Source: Chloroflexota bacterium
Lineage (GTDB): Bacteria; Chloroflexota; Anaerolineae; Ardenticatenales; Ardenticatenaceae
Assembly (NCBI GenBank): GCA_003520455.1
Contig: DOUV01000400.1
Span: 1 to 9,284, forward strand
Reading direction: 5' to 3'
Length of the DNA: 9,284 bases
The translations under genes and the position numbers were made by a program. Below the pieces are notes generated by a model. That model saw nothing but the letters and a program-made list of their open reading frames with translations. It had not been told where the DNA came from and ran no database searches. Shown in pieces: positions 1 to 6,344 of this stretch. Positions within the stretch are counted from its first letter, which is position 1, and each line of letters opens with the position of its first letter.

Positions 1-828
1 CAACCCGACGGCCCGCCCTTCCGCCAGCGCACCCGCCGCCAACGAGGCGGCCAGGGTGACGGCGTACTCGAGCGTGCTCTCCGGCGGCTCGCCGGCGTGG
101 GCACTCACATCGAGGTCTACCAGCAGCCAGACATCCCCGCTGGGCTCGCGCTCGAACGATTTGACGTAGGGCGCTTCGAGGCGGGCTGTGGTCCGCCAGT
201 GGATGTGGCTGAGCGGATCGCCGGGCTGCCAGGCCCGAACAGTGGCAGTGCTGATGGCCCGCTGCTGGCTGGGGATCGCGCCGTGGGTCTGTCCAGCGGC
301 AGTGCCCTGCGGAATGCTGCGGGGCGGCAGACGGACGTCCAACACCGGCGGGTGCACGATCAGTTCGTGGGAGTCGGGAATTGTCAGACGCACGGTGAAG
401 AGCCCAAACGGATCGCCGGTGCATAGCTCGAGTGGGCCGAAGCGATAGTGGCCGCGCCGCCAGAAAACCATCTCCTGGCGCCAACGCACCTGCTCGCCAC
501 CACCGGCGGCCGCAATGCGCCGGAGCGGCGGGGCGTCGAGTGAGCCTTCCTCGATCTCGACCCAGAGTGCCGGGACCGACGAATTGTTGATCAACTCGAA
601 GTGCTGGTCGAGCTGATCGCCGACCTGGACCCACGGCGCGTAAATGGCGCGCCGGCAGAGCAGGCCGTCGCGCAGCGCGCGAGCCCACCACCAGCCAAGC
701 CCGAACATCCCGCCTAGCGCAATGAGGGGCACGAGCCAGGCGGCGGAGGGAACCAGAAACTGGAGCAGCACAAGCAGACCGAGCAACACCGGCAGCCAGC
801 GGTGGTTAAGCGAAAGTGACCGTATCAT
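1..828 (-). CDS. DUF58 domain-containing protein (C-terminus cut by window edge)
   Basis: Reading is open from the ATG at 828 to the window edge, giving 276 residues with no stop, so the C-terminal part lies outside. Residues about 10-48 form two hydrophobic segments, the usual N-terminal membrane anchor of this family. The DUF58 signatures follow: a WRRGHYRFGPLEL stretch with GDPFGLF (residues about 123-144), then RAWQPGDPLSHIHWRTTAR (about 198-216), the family's most conserved block. After it comes a LLVDLD strand (235-240) that begins a von Willebrand A-like fold. DUF58 proteins usually sit beside MoxR-type AAA+ ATPases and transglutaminase-like membrane proteins, and their biochemical role is poorly defined. 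The gene begins 42 bases after the miaA stop and is probably cotranscribed. No good Shine-Dalgarno precedes the ATG; it was chosen because it sits just before the membrane segment. The frame stays open upstream to the miaA stop, so a slightly earlier non-ATG start is possible. Confidence 0.9.
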   Translation of the reverse strand, partial: MIRSLSLNHRWLPVLLGLLVLLQFLVPSAAWLVPLIALGGMFGLGWWWARALRDGLLCRRAIYAPWVQVGDQLDQHFELINNSSVPALWVEIEEGSLDAPPLRRIAAAGGGEQVRWRQEMVFWRRGHYRFGPLELCTGDPFGLFTVRLTIPDSHELIVHPPVLDVRLPPRSIPQGTAAGQTHGAIPSQQRAISTATVRAWQPGDPLSHIHWRTTARLEAPYVKSFEREPSGDVWLLVDLDVSAHAGEPPESTLEYAVTLAASLAAGALAEGRAVGL

Positions 829-870
829 CCAGTCGGAAATCCAGCAAAACGCGCGAGAACTCCAGAGGGC

Positions 871-1836
871 TCATCCGTCAGCTCCTGAGCTTCCCCGTGC
901 TCCTTCGGCGCCCTCTAGGCGAAGCCAGGCTGCGACCGCCGCGCGGACCTGGTCATAGCCCACCTCATCGAGGTTGAACCAGTGGATGGAGGGGTCGGTC
1001 AGGCGGAACCAGTTGTACTGGCGGCGGACGAAGGAGCGCGTGTTCCGGCCGATCTCACGTGCCAGCTCCTCGCGGCTCGGGATCTCGCCGTTGAGGGAGG
1101 CGACCGTCTCGCGGTAGCCCAGGCCGGACATCGCCTCACTCTCGGGGTCCACGTTGGCCTCCAAGAGCCCACGGACCTCCTCGACCAGCCCAGCTGCGAG
1201 CATGGCTCGAATACGAGCGTCGATGCGAGCGTAGAGGTTCGCGCGGTCGCGAGTGAGGCCAACCTGGAGGAAGCGGTAGGGCGGCGGGCGCTTCCGTTGG
1301 AGCACCGAGATCGGAACTCCACTCCGCTGGTAGACTTCCAACGCCCGAACCACCCGGCGCACATTTCTGGGGTCGATACTGGCCGCCGCTTCGGGATCCA
1401 CCGCCGCCAGCCGGGTGTGCAGCGCCTCGGCGCCCTGGGTCTCGGCCTCGACCCAGAGACGCTCCCGCAACGCCGCATCGGGCGGTACACGTGGGATGCC
1501 GTAGCCCTCGACGACGGCACGGACGTAGAGCCCGGTGCCGCCGACCATGATCGGCAGGTGGCGGCGCGCGGTGATCTCGGCCGCCGCGGCGTAAGCCAGG
1601 CTCTGAAACTCAGCCAGCGTCAGGGTCTCGTCGGGCTCGCAAATGTCGAGCAGATGGTGGGGAACGGCGGCCCGCTCGGCGGGTGTGGCCTTGGCCGTCC
1701 CGATGTCGAGGCCGCGGTAGAACTGGCGCGAGTCGGCTGAGATAATCTCCCCGTTGAAATCCCTCGCCAGATGCAAAGAGATTGCGGTCTTGCCGACCGC
1801 GGTGGGGCCGACGATGACAAGGAAGGGCGGTGTCAA
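871..1836 (-). CDS. miaA: tRNA dimethylallyltransferase MiaA
   Basis: MiaA transfers the dimethylallyl group from DMAPP to N6 of A37 in tRNAs that read U-starting codons; the i6A37 base steadies codon pairing and is the substrate for later methylthiolation. The N-terminus carries a P-loop, GPTAVGKT (residues 10-17), followed by SADSRQFYRGLDIGTAKA, where Asp35 matches the family's general base. PHHLLDI (59-65) and VGGTGLY (98-104, with the conserved Thr101) are also present, and later the GLTRDR and GLGYRE motifs. The protein is 321 residues, normal for the family. I prefer the TTG at 1836 because a GGAG lies 8 bases upstream (1845-1848). An in-frame GTG at 1854 would add six residues but has no ribosome binding site. 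DUF58 follows 42 bases downstream. The upstream gap to the 123-residue gene is about 220 bases. Confidence 0.95.
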   Translation of the reverse strand: MTPPFLVIVGPTAVGKTAISLHLARDFNGEIISADSRQFYRGLDIGTAKATPAERAAVPHHLLDICEPDETLTLAEFQSLAYAAAAEITARRHLPIMVGGTGLYVRAVVEGYGIPRVPPDAALRERLWVEAETQGAEALHTRLAAVDPEAAASIDPRNVRRVVRALEVYQRSGVPISVLQRKRPPPYRFLQVGLTRDRANLYARIDARIRAMLAAGLVEEVRGLLEANVDPESEAMSGLGYRETVASLNGEIPSREELAREIGRNTRSFVRRQYNWFRLTDPSIHWFNLDEVGYDQVRAAVAAWLRLEGAEGARGSSGADG

Positions 1837-2059
1837 TGGATGGGCTCCGCGCACAACGGAGACACGGATGCGATCAACGGAGGCCCTGCGGGCACAATGG
1901 ATAGACGGATAAAGACGTTACCAGACGGGCCTGGCCCAGCGCGAATCGGATTCCGCAATGCATGAACCGTGGGCGCAATCGATGGAGGGATCGACCCGTC
2001 AGAGTCCACGGGCGAGAGTCGGAACGTGAAGTCGGGAGCGACGGAGAAGACAGCTTGCA

Positions 2060-2431
2060 TCATTCAGTATTCGGCCTTTCCAACCCCAGCGCTTCTGTCA
2101 GTTCAGTGCGGAAGGCAGCAAAGAGGGCCTCGTCTTCGGCAGTGGCGTTGGGGTCGCAGGAGGTTGGCGATGAGAGAACCCAGACAACACGGCCGGTCGG
2201 CTGGGTGTTGGCTTTGAGGCGGCCGACAAGGCGGTACGTGCGCCCACCGGCGCGGACGTCTACGGTCTTATCTGTGGGGCGACCGAGATTGAAGGTGGCG
2301 AAGCGGCCGTTCCAGCGCCGCATCAGGAAGTCGAGATGCAATCCGTGGCGTGCGGCGACGGCCTCGAGCGCCGGCCAGGCCTCGTCCAATGTGAGATCGG
2401 TCAGGTAGACATCACGAGTCGACACACTCAC
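2060..2431 (-). CDS. small protein of unknown function (123 aa)
   Basis: I do not recognise this protein. It is a soluble-looking alpha/beta protein with no signal peptide or membrane segment and one cysteine. The N-terminal part (DLTLDEAWPALEAVAARHGL) looks helical; the middle (RFATFNLGRPTDKTVDVRAGGRTYRLVGRLK) reads as alternating strands; the C-terminus (ATAEDEALFAAFRTELTEAL) is an acidic amphipathic helix. The start is a GTG at 2431, with GAGG four bases upstream; a second in-frame GTG at 2425 would have a spacing of ten and is equally possible. The gene has its own extended -10 promoter near 2595 and a leader of about 150 nt. It lies between a membrane protein gene and miaA. Codon use and the lack of a better overlapping frame support real coding, but no function can be assigned. 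Confidence 0.72.
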   Translation of the reverse strand: MSVSTRDVYLTDLTLDEAWPALEAVAARHGLHLDFLMRRWNGRFATFNLGRPTDKTVDVRAGGRTYRLVGRLKANTQPTGRVVWVLSSPTSCDPNATAEDEALFAAFRTELTEALGLERPNTE

Positions 2432-2483
2432 AGATCCTCGTTCCTGGCAACCATCCCCCGGTACCAGAGAAGGGAGCGTGACG

Positions 2484-2515
2484 AAGAGCCCCGAAAGGGA
2501 AGGCGGGAGCCTCTT
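2484..2515 (-). other. Leader hairpin upstream of the 123-aa gene
   Basis: In the minus-strand transcript, AAGAG pairs with CUCUU, and after a bulged G, CUCC pairs with GGGG (one G-U pair), leaving a loop of 13 nt. It lies within the leader of about 150 nt that separates the predicted promoter from the GTG start. It has no U-tract, so it is not an intrinsic terminator. It may be simple leader structure or a regulatory element; there is no recognised riboswitch signature. Confidence 0.3.
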
Positions 2516-2590
2516 TCTCGTCCTTTAGCGGCAACCGCTCATCGCCACCTCGTCTCTGGTCAGCCGCAGTGAGTTGAAATCCTACGGCAT

Positions 2591-2599
2591 ATTGTAGCA
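2591..2599 (-). promoter_or_regulatory. Extended -10 promoter for the 123-aa gene
   Basis: On the minus strand TACAAT (2596-2591; five of six bases match TATAAT) is preceded by TGC, an extended -10 arrangement. No good -35 is seen at 16-18 bases. It sits just past the stop of the membrane protein gene at 2621, in an otherwise non-coding gap. Predicted start is near 2584. Confidence 0.45.
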
Positions 2600-2620
2600 C
2601 AAGGCGGCCAGGTTGAGAGA

Positions 2621-3085
2621 CTAGCGCGGGAACCAGAGAAGGGAGAAGAGCAGCACCAGCGCAAACGTGAACGCGGCTACCATGAAGAACACAACGGCAA
2701 GCCGGACGCGCACTGCTTTGTAGCGGATCAGGCGGGCGCGGGCCGCCGGCGCGGCGGGACTGACCGACCAATCCTCGGATTGCTGGCTCTGGAAGATCAG
2801 TTCGAATCGGAGCGGGGCCAACGCATCCAGTGCCACCAGGAGAGCCGCCAGGGAGATGACGACGGTCACCCCCACCAGCCAACGGACAAACAGCGAGGTT
2901 CGGAGGGGCACCATCGGGGTGACCAGAGTCAAACCGGCGAAAATCAGGCCGTTGAGGACGACGACTAACGTGACGAGCCGCGCCGCAACGCTGTCTAACC
3001 CCGCAACTATAGCAAGCGCCCACTCGTCGCGCGACTCGACGACGAGTGAGGCCTCTGGGCGAGAATGAGCCGGCCCATCACTCAC
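2621..3085 (-). CDS. Small three-helix membrane protein, unknown function
   Basis: The protein has 154 residues. A charged N-terminal tail of about 34 residues is followed by hydrophobic segments at about 37-57 (LVTLVVVLNGLIFAGLTLV), 65-88 (SLFVRWLVGVTVVISLAALLVALDAL) and 127-151 (RLAVVFFMVAAFTFALVLLFSLLWF). Between helices two and three is a polar loop of about 35 residues. No enzymatic motif is visible and I do not recognise the family; the layout resembles small integral membrane proteins with a cytoplasmic loop. The GTG start at 3085 is well supported by a strong GGGAGGTGA ribosome binding site just upstream (about 3089-3097). It is divergent from the flavin-fold gene at 3205, with a 119-base intergenic region that holds a GC palindrome. 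The 123-residue gene follows on the same strand after 190 bases, apparently with its own promoter. Confidence 0.8.
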   Translation of the reverse strand: MSDGPAHSRPEASLVVESRDEWALAIVAGLDSVAARLVTLVVVLNGLIFAGLTLVTPMVPLRTSLFVRWLVGVTVVISLAALLVALDALAPLRFELIFQSQQSEDWSVSPAAPAARARLIRYKAVRVRLAVVFFMVAAFTFALVLLFSLLWFPR

Positions 3086-3113
3086 TGGGTCACCTCCCGG
3101 CGGTCGGCATCAG

Positions 3114-3134
3114 CCCGGCGACGCCAGCGCCGGG
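3114..3134. repeat. GC-rich palindrome between divergent genes
   Basis: CCCGGCG (3114-3120) and CGCCGGG (3128-3134) are perfect inverted repeats separated by seven bases. They lie in the 119-base gap between the divergent membrane protein and PNPOx-fold genes, a typical place for an operator, but the match could also be chance in GC-rich DNA. There is no T-run on either side, so it is not a terminator. Confidence 0.35.
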
Positions 3135-3204
3135 ACGAACGGCTGGTACGCCAGTTGCTGATTGTCTTCTCACGACCACCGTTGTTTTTGAAAGGAGATA
3201 TTCC

Positions 3205-3630
3205 ATGGACGAGCAGCGCGACTATTTGGAGCGTTTGTTGAAGACCTTTCGCGTCGCCGCACTGATCACGGTCTCAACCGACGGCGCGCCCAGTGCCCGC
3301 CCGATGCTGACGCTGGGCGATGTGAGCACGCGTGAGATCTGGTTCATGACGCGCCTCGATACTGAAAAAGGCCGGAATATTCAGAGCAACCCCAACGTCG
3401 GGATCTACTTCGCCACCGACGGCGACCAGCGCTACGTCTCGCTCAGGGGCCGGGCCGAGATCATCCGCGACCGCGAACTGATAAGGACGCGCTGGACCGA
3501 GCAGCTACAACGGTGGTTCCGACAGGGTCCCGACACCCCCAACCTCGCGTTGGTAAAAGTCGTGCCGCACGAGGCTGAGTACTGGGACGAGCGCACCAAC
3601 CGCGAGGAGCGAGTGACGCTGGCCAGCTAG
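3205..3630 (+). CDS. Pyridoxamine 5'-phosphate oxidase-like (split-barrel flavin-fold) protein
   Basis: This is the only convincing plus-strand gene in the window. The 141-residue product fits the PNPOx-like split-barrel fold, in the general stress protein 26 group: an N-terminal helix (DYLERLLKTFRVAAL), a first hairpin (LITVSTDGAPSARPML), then EIWFMTRLDTEKGRNIQSNPNVGIYF, the block that in relatives lines the flavin or F420 site and the dimer interface, and YVSLRGRAEIIRD. Members bind FMN, F420 or haem, and the ligand cannot be read from sequence. The ATG at 3205 follows an excellent AAAGGAGAT (3191-3199) at seven bases; the frame is open further upstream, but that part lies in the intergenic region. 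It ends tail to tail with yraN, the two stops sharing CTAG at 3627-3630. No terminator lies between them. Confidence 0.88.
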   Translation: MDEQRDYLERLLKTFRVAALITVSTDGAPSARPMLTLGDVSTREIWFMTRLDTEKGRNIQSNPNVGIYFATDGDQRYVSLRGRAEIIRDRELIRTRWTEQLQRWFRQGPDTPNLALVKVVPHEAEYWDERTNREERVTLAS

Positions 3631-4001
3631 ACCAGTGCGTAGCGGTGGAGCTCGAGCCGCAGCAGCGTCCCGGCCGGGGAGAACTCGACCGCGACGACGT
3701 CGATGCGCCAATCCACCGGCTGGTCACCTACGTGAGCCGCAAGCCAGGCCTGAGCGGCCGTCTCCAACCGTCGAATCTTGGTTGGGACCAGGGCCTCTTC
3801 CGGCGTGCCGTAGGTTCGGCCCCGACGGGCCTTCACCTCGACGAAGGCCAGGCCACTGGCATCCTCGGCGACGATATCTACCTCACCGCCGACGCAACGC
3901 CAGTTCCGCGCCAAAACGCGGTAGCCGTGTGCCTCCAGGTACTCAGCCGCCAGGCGTTCTCCGAGATCGCCCAGGCGCTTGCGGGCACCAGAACGAGCCA
4001 T
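3627..4001 (-). CDS. yraN: YraN family (UPF0102) nuclease-like protein
   Basis: The product has 124 residues. The N-terminus (KRLGDLGERLAAEYLEAHGYRVLARNWR) is the family hallmark, followed by GGEVDIVAED (residues 38-47) and LAFVEVKARRG (51-61). Asp42, Glu55 and Lys57 correspond to a PD-(D/E)XK nuclease-like core; YraN relatives resemble Holliday-junction resolvases in fold, but activity is not established for most members. The ATG at 4001 is chosen because GGAGGG lies seven bases upstream. A TTG at 4034 that overlaps the rnhB stop would add eleven residues but is less likely. It follows rnhB after 29 bases, the conserved rnhB-yraN pairing, and is probably cotranscribed with it. Its 3' end overlaps the end of the convergent flavin-fold gene. 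Confidence 0.93.
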   Translation of the reverse strand: MARSGARKRLGDLGERLAAEYLEAHGYRVLARNWRCVGGEVDIVAEDASGLAFVEVKARRGRTYGTPEEALVPTKIRRLETAAQAWLAAHVGDQPVDWRIDVVAVEFSPAGTLLRLELHRYALV

Positions 4002-4030
4002 AGATGGTCCCTCCAACAAGAGGAGCCGGG

Positions 4031-4702
4031 TCAAGCCTTGCCCTCATCGGTCGCCTCGCGCAGGTCGAGCGCCAGTTGGCGGGCCAGGAGTGGCGCCCAG
4101 GTTAGACGGTGCAATCGCGTTGGCCCGAATGCGGCCAGGGCGGCCCGGTGGGCCGGTGTTCCGTAGCCCTTGTTACGAGCAAAATCGTATCCCGGGAAAT
4201 CGGATTCGTAGGCACACATGAGCCGGTCGCGGTAGACCTTGGCGATGATGCTGGCCGCCGCGATGGAGAGCGAGTGCTGGTCGCCACGAACGATAGCGCG
4301 CTGGGGGAGAGAGATCTCCCTGAGCGGGAACGCGTCGAGGAGGAGAGCATCCCCCTTCAGATCGAGGCCGGCCAGGGCGCGGCGCATCGCCAGGCGGCTG
4401 GCCGGTGCGATGCCCAACTCATCAATCTCGGCGGCCGATGCCCCACCTACAGCCACCGCCAGCGCGACCTCCTTGATCAGGGGTACCAGTGTCTCGCGCT
4501 GGGCCGGGCTGAGCAATTTGCTATCACGAGCCCCGGCGGCTCGCAGCACGAGGCAGGCGGCGCGGTCATCCACGGGCAGAATCACGGCCCCCGCCACGAC
4601 CGGCCCGGCCCAACATCCCCGGCCGACCTCGTCGAGGCCAACGATATGGCGATGACCAGCGCGCCGAAGTTCTGTCTCAAACTGGAGGGTTGGGATTATC
4701 AT
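4031..4702 (-). CDS. rnhB: Ribonuclease HII
   Basis: RNase HII cuts the RNA strand of RNA-DNA hybrids and nicks 5' of single ribonucleotides in DNA, starting ribonucleotide excision repair. The 223-residue product shows the family core: GLDEVGRGCWAGPVVAGAVIL (residues 22-42) with Asp24 and Glu25 as metal ligands and the GRG substrate-binding motif at 27-29; DSKLLSP (60-66); LLLDAF (120-125) with Asp123; RGDQHSLSIAAASIIAKVYRDRLM (139-162) with Asp141; and NKGYGTPAH (177-185). All four expected acidic ligands are present. The usual PLAGPV stretch reads CWAGPV here. The ATG at 4702 has only a weak GGAAAG ribosome binding site. The gene has a candidate promoter at 4736-4764, is insulated from rplS by a terminator, and is followed by yraN. 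Confidence 0.96.
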   Translation of the reverse strand: MIIPTLQFETELRRAGHRHIVGLDEVGRGCWAGPVVAGAVILPVDDRAACLVLRAAGARDSKLLSPAQRETLVPLIKEVALAVAVGGASAAEIDELGIAPASRLAMRRALAGLDLKGDALLLDAFPLREISLPQRAIVRGDQHSLSIAAASIIAKVYRDRLMCAYESDFPGYDFARNKGYGTPAHRAALAAFGPTRLHRLTWAPLLARQLALDLREATDEGKA

Positions 4703-4735
4703 CGGTTCGGACTTTCCGGGCTCGTGCTTGCTTCT

Positions 4736-4764
4736 ATCTTACACGCTCAACAATTCGCGGTCTA
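4736..4764 (-). promoter_or_regulatory. Candidate sigma-70 promoter for rnhB-yraN
   Basis: On the minus strand TAGACC (4764-4759, four of six matches to TTGACA) is followed after exactly 17 bases by TAAGAT (4741-4736, four of six matches to TATAAT), preceded by TG. It lies between the rplS terminator and the rnhB start, with a predicted start near 4729. Confidence 0.45.
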
Positions 4765-4835
4765 CCCCCTTCCTCTACAAGGGGACACGCAGCAGGGTGT
4801 AATTTCTCCCGCTTCCCTTGTCTGCTTTCCCTCTT

Positions 4836-4853
4836 CTTGCCCGGCAGGGCAAG
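4836..4853. repeat. Perfect 7-bp hairpin downstream of the rplS terminator
   Basis: CTTGCCC and GGGCAAG are perfect inverted repeats around a four-base loop. The hairpin lies 8 bases beyond the T-rich tail of the rplS terminator. Neither side has a T-run; it may be a secondary stop or a 3'-end barrier in the rplS-rnhB gap. Confidence 0.4.
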
Positions 4854-4861
4854 CTCCGTTC

Positions 4862-4899
4862 AAGAACAAAAACGGGACTTGATCGGTCAAGCCCCGTTT
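4862..4899 (-). terminator. Intrinsic terminator of rplS
   Basis: On the minus strand AAACGGGGCUUGA pairs with UCAAGUCCCGUUU (13 pairs with one G-U, arms 4887-4899 and 4870-4882) around a CCGA tetraloop, and runs straight into UUUUUGUUCUUG. It starts 27 bases past the rplS stop. The stem is flanked by A's on the other strand, so weak termination from the left is possible, but nothing is convergent here. Confidence 0.92.
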
Positions 4900-4925
4900 C
4901 GAGAACAGATCAGTTCGCCCGGTGA

Positions 4926-5282
4926 TTAGCGGCGCTCGCGCAGGCGGGCCTTCTTGCCCGACAGCTTGCGGAGATAGTACAGCTTCGCGCGACGGACCCG
5001 ACCGTGGCGGACAACCTCGATCTTCTCAAGGCGAGGCGAGTAGATCGGGAAGACGCGCTCCACACCAACACCGTGCGCGCCGATGCGGCGCACCGTGATG
5101 CTGCGGTTCAGGCCAGCACCTTTTATTGCCAGCACGACCCCCTCGAACACCTGCACGCGTTCACGATTCCCCTCGACAATGAGCAGGTAGACGCGGACCG
5201 TGTCACCAGGGCGAATCTCGGGCAGGTCCTTGCCCAGTCGTTCCATCTGTTCGGCTTCCAGGGCCTGAACCAGGTTCGCCAT
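4926..5282 (-). CDS. rplS: 50S ribosomal protein L19
   Basis: L19 sits at the 30S-50S interface, where it takes part in an intersubunit bridge. The 118-residue product matches the family over its full length: [35 protein letters not shown], then the hallmark [46 protein letters not shown], and a basic tail. The ATG at 5282 has AAGGAG seven bases upstream. The trmD-rplS order is conserved in bacteria, but here 289 bases and a separate promoter come between them, so rplS is probably transcribed at least partly on its own. A hairpin in its leader may regulate it, and a strong terminator follows. Confidence 0.98.
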   Translation of the reverse strand: MANLVQALEAEQMERLGKDLPEIRPGDTVRVYLLIVEGNRERVQVFEGVVLAIKGAGLNRSITVRRIGAHGVGVERVFPIYSPRLEKIEVVRHGRVRRAKLYYLRKLSGKKARLRERR

Positions 5283-5300
5283 AAGAAGTCTCCTTCAACC

Positions 5301-5333
5301 AAAATACAAAGGAAAGCGCCCGATGGGGGCGCT
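5301..5333 (-). promoter_or_regulatory. Terminator-like hairpin in the rplS leader (possible attenuator)
   Basis: In the minus-strand transcript AGCGCCC (5333-5327) pairs perfectly with GGGCGCU (5321-5315) around a five-base loop and is followed by a U-rich run (10 U in 14 bases, 5314-5301) that ends just before the rplS ribosome binding site. It lies between the predicted promoter and the start codon. Autogenous leader control is common for ribosomal proteins, so attenuation or protein binding is plausible. The interrupted U-run makes full termination uncertain. Confidence 0.5.
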
Positions 5334-5358
5334 CGATCAGTGCCAAATCTGCCGATGG

Positions 5359-5387
5359 AGTATAGCATAGCCGTGCGGGGAGAGCAA
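5359..5387 (-). promoter_or_regulatory. Promoter for rplS (extended -10)
   Basis: On the minus strand TTGCTC (5387-5382) lies 17 bases before TATACT (5364-5359; five of six matches), and the -10 is preceded by TGC, an extended -10. The predicted start near 5352 gives a leader of about 70 nt that contains the terminator-like hairpin. Confidence 0.65.
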
Positions 5388-5487
5388 ACGCTGGATTTGG
5401 CCGTTAGCAGGACTTCTTCCGCCTGGGATCAGGTTGCCCGTTGAAGGAGCAAGGGGAACACAGAAAGCAGAGCGTACCATAGGAAGC

Positions 5488-5514
5488 AAAAAGGCTCTTG
5501 CCATGCTTTGGCAA
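5488..5514 (-). terminator. Weak terminator-like hairpin after trmD
   Basis: On the minus strand UUGCCA pairs with UGGCAA (6 bp) around a five-base loop, then GAGCC and UUUUU. The five bases between stem and U-run make it a weak terminator. With the hairpin at 5540-5569 it forms a tandem pair between trmD and the rplS promoter. Confidence 0.4.
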
Positions 5515-5539
5515 TGCCCGCTCCTTGCCGTTGCCCGCT

Positions 5540-5569
5540 GTGCCACCTCTGCTCAGCGGCCAGTGGCAC
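5540..5569 (-). repeat. Hairpin just after the trmD stop
   Basis: GTGCCAC and GTGGCAC form a perfect 7-bp stem around a 16-base loop, beginning two bases past the trmD stop codon. There is no adjacent U-run. It could protect the trmD mRNA 3' end. Confidence 0.4.
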
Positions 5570-5571
5570 GA

Positions 5572-6342
5572 TCAGGACTTCTGATCTGCTTGCAGACACT
5601 CCAGGAAGTGGCGGTCCTGTTCGCTGAGGGGTGCGTGCTCGAGGAGGTCGGGGCGACGGGCGAGGGTACGCGCCAGGGCTTGCTGGCGCCTCCAGGCCTC
5701 GATCCTGGCGTGATGGCCGCTCAGGAGAATCTCGGGAACGGCCCAGCCACGGAAATCTGCCGGACGGGTATAGTGGGGGTACTCAAGGAGGCCGGTAGCG
5801 TAGGAATCCTCAATAGCCCCGGTGGGGTGGCCCAAGGCTCCAGGGAGCAGCCGGGTGACCGTGTCCACGATGATCATCGCAGCCAGCTCGCCGCCAGAGA
5901 GGACAAAATCGCCGATGCTGATCTCGTCAATCGCGAGGTGGGCGCGCACGCGCTCATCAACCCCTTCGTAACGCCCACAGATCAGGGCCAGGCGCTCCTG
6001 CTGAGCGAGCGCGGCGGCGACAGCCTGAGTGAAGCGGCGGCCCTGGGGTGTCAGCAGGATGATCGGTACTGGTGCGGGTGGGGCAGGGGAGCCTGCGGAG
6101 CGGGGTGGCAAATTCAACACACTCTCGACGGCGTTGAAGATCGGTTCTGGCTTCATGACCATGCCACCGCCGCCTCCGTACGGAGTGTCGTCGGTGACCT
6201 GATGTTTGTCGGCAGCATAGTCGCGGATGTTGTGGAGTGCAATCTCGACCAGCCCGGCCTCGCGAGCACGCTTGATGATGCTCTCCTCAAACGGGCCGAC
6301 AAACATCCCCGGGAAGAGGGTGAAAATCTCAAAGCGAAGCAT
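5572..6342 (-). CDS. trmD: tRNA (guanine-N1)-methyltransferase TrmD
   Basis: TrmD methylates N1 of G37 in tRNAs reading CNN and some other codons, preventing +1 frameshifting. The 256-residue product is a SPOUT knot enzyme: [14 protein letters not shown] at the N-terminus, [18 protein letters not shown] (51-68), LTPQGR (97-102), [13 protein letters not shown] (120-132), [12 protein letters not shown] (141-152) and [10 protein letters not shown] (185-194), then [12 protein letters not shown] (203-214). These cover the S-adenosylmethionine-binding trefoil knot. Residues about 78-93 are a short Pro/Ala/Ser-rich loop. The ATG at 6342 is fixed by the conserved N-terminus, yet no Shine-Dalgarno precedes it and the heptad repeat array begins about two bases upstream. 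prfB ends 100 bases upstream on the same strand. Confidence 0.98.
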   Translation of the reverse strand: MLRFEIFTLFPGMFVGPFEESIIKRAREAGLVEIALHNIRDYAADKHQVTDDTPYGGGGGMVMKPEPIFNAVESVLNLPPRSAGSPAPPAPVPIILLTPQGRRFTQAVAAALAQQERLALICGRYEGVDERVRAHLAIDEISIGDFVLSGGELAAMIIVDTVTRLLPGALGHPTGAIEDSYATGLLEYPHYTRPADFRGWAVPEILLSGHHARIEAWRRQQALARTLARRPDLLEHAPLSEQDRHFLECLQADQKS

Positions 6343-6344
6343 AT

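Noticed and set aside
2452..2470. TGGTACCG in the leader of the 123-aa gene, resembling the T-box consensus
   Set aside because: No Stem I, specifier loop or terminator/antiterminator pair is visible, and the downstream gene is not an aminoacyl-tRNA synthetase or amino-acid gene.
2794..2810. tRNA T-loop-like TTCGAATC
   Set aside because: It lies in the membrane protein gene on the opposite strand, with no matching T-stem, anticodon arm or acceptor.
2412..3023. 203-codon minus-strand frame overlapping the membrane protein gene
   Set aside because: It is a shifted-frame shadow rich in Arg, Gly and Pro; the overlapping frame has clear membrane helices and a strong ribosome binding site.
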